From contig LSSN01000731.1 of NCBI GenBank assembly GCA_001970855.1, positions 1-31,681 on the forward strand: a DNA stretch of 31,681 bases. The letters are read 5' to 3'. Shown here one piece after another: positions 31,410-31,681 of this stretch. The notes beneath the pieces were generated by a model that was not told the DNA's origin, did not search any database, and saw only the letters and a program-made list of their open reading frames with translations. How positions within the stretch are numbered: the stretch's first letter is position 1; each line of letters opens with the position of its first letter. The translations under genes and the position numbers were made by a program. Origin of the DNA: Smittium culicis (taxonomy: Eukaryota; Kickxellomycota; Harpellomycetes; Harpellales; Legeriomycetaceae).

Positions 31410-31681
31410 ATTTATATTATGTATATTATGTATATTATGTATATTATGTATATTATGTATATTATGTATATTATGTATATTATGTATATTATGTATATTA
31501 TGTATATTATGTATATTATGTATATTATGTATATTATGTATATTATGTATATTATGTATATTATGTATATTATGTATATTATGTATATTATGTATATTAT
31601 GTATATTATGTATATTATGTATATTATGTATATTATGTATATTATGTATATTATGTATATTATGTATATTATGTATATTAT
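31410..31681 (+). repeat. 9-bp microsatellite (TATTATGTA)n, about 30 copies, cut by the window end
   Basis: From about 31410 to the last base the unit TATTATGTA repeats without interruption, after a short imperfect lead-in (TTATATTAATTATATTTATT). It lacks G/C strand bias and does not look like a fungal telomere repeat. Confidence 0.95.

Noticed and set aside
31410..31681. Terminal tandem repeat as a telomere
   Set aside because: The 9-bp unit TATTATGTA has no G-rich strand and no telomere-like motif, and the window edge is arbitrary.
1..31681. CRISPR array or bacterial operon
   Set aside because: Spliceosomal introns, fungal-type genes and retrotransposons show a eukaryotic window, and no spaced direct repeats of CRISPR type occur.

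Overview
The window looks like a piece of an AT-rich fungal nuclear genome. It holds two multi-exon genes with short GT-AG introns (about 60-240 nt) and typical fungal relatives: an RRP1/Nop52-type nucleolar protein and a Fpk1/Nrc2/Kin82-type AGC kinase. Around them are retrotransposon types found in fungi: a Ty3/gypsy chromovirus, another Ty3/gypsy family and a DIRS-like element. High AT content, DIRS elements and several introns would suit an early-diverging lineage such as Kickxellomycotina. That placement is an inference and is not proven by the sequence.

Positions 1-12,240 are a nested graveyard of mobile elements. Element B is a Ty3/gypsy relic on the minus strand (RNase H end at 5693-6132, integrase start at 224-733). 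It is split by element A, a 5.0-kb chromovirus (770-5760) with about 165-bp direct LTRs and a decayed gag-protease-RT-RNase H-integrase-chromodomain order. Next comes a plus-strand gag-protease-RT block (6431-9012) flanked by two ~301-bp LTR-like copies in inverted orientation (6130-6431 and 9101-9401). An integrase C-terminal relic follows at 9430-9840. A minus-strand DNA-transposase relic lies at 10122-11104, with a second copy of its 5' end at 11845-12230 behind a 394-N assembly gap.

Positions 12,870-17,520 are a DIRS-like tyrosine-recombinase retrotransposon on the minus strand. It has inverted terminal repeats, a candidate internal complementary region, gag, RT, RNase H and a tyrosine recombinase, all broken by stops and frameshifts. 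17,521-21,233 is AT-rich with no confident gene.

Positions 21,234-23,553 hold the RRP1-like gene (7 exons, 539 codons). 23,554-28,500 is intergenic and carries at least three copies of a ~200-bp family with TTAA-type termini and TIRs (another lies at 20588-20780), a perfect 14-bp inverted repeat and a 22-bp minisatellite. Positions 28,501-30,891 hold the AGC kinase gene (6 exons, 620 codons). The window ends in a 9-bp microsatellite that runs off the edge. The two host genes show no functional link to each other beyond proximity: one acts in ribosome biogenesis, the other in signalling or membrane asymmetry.
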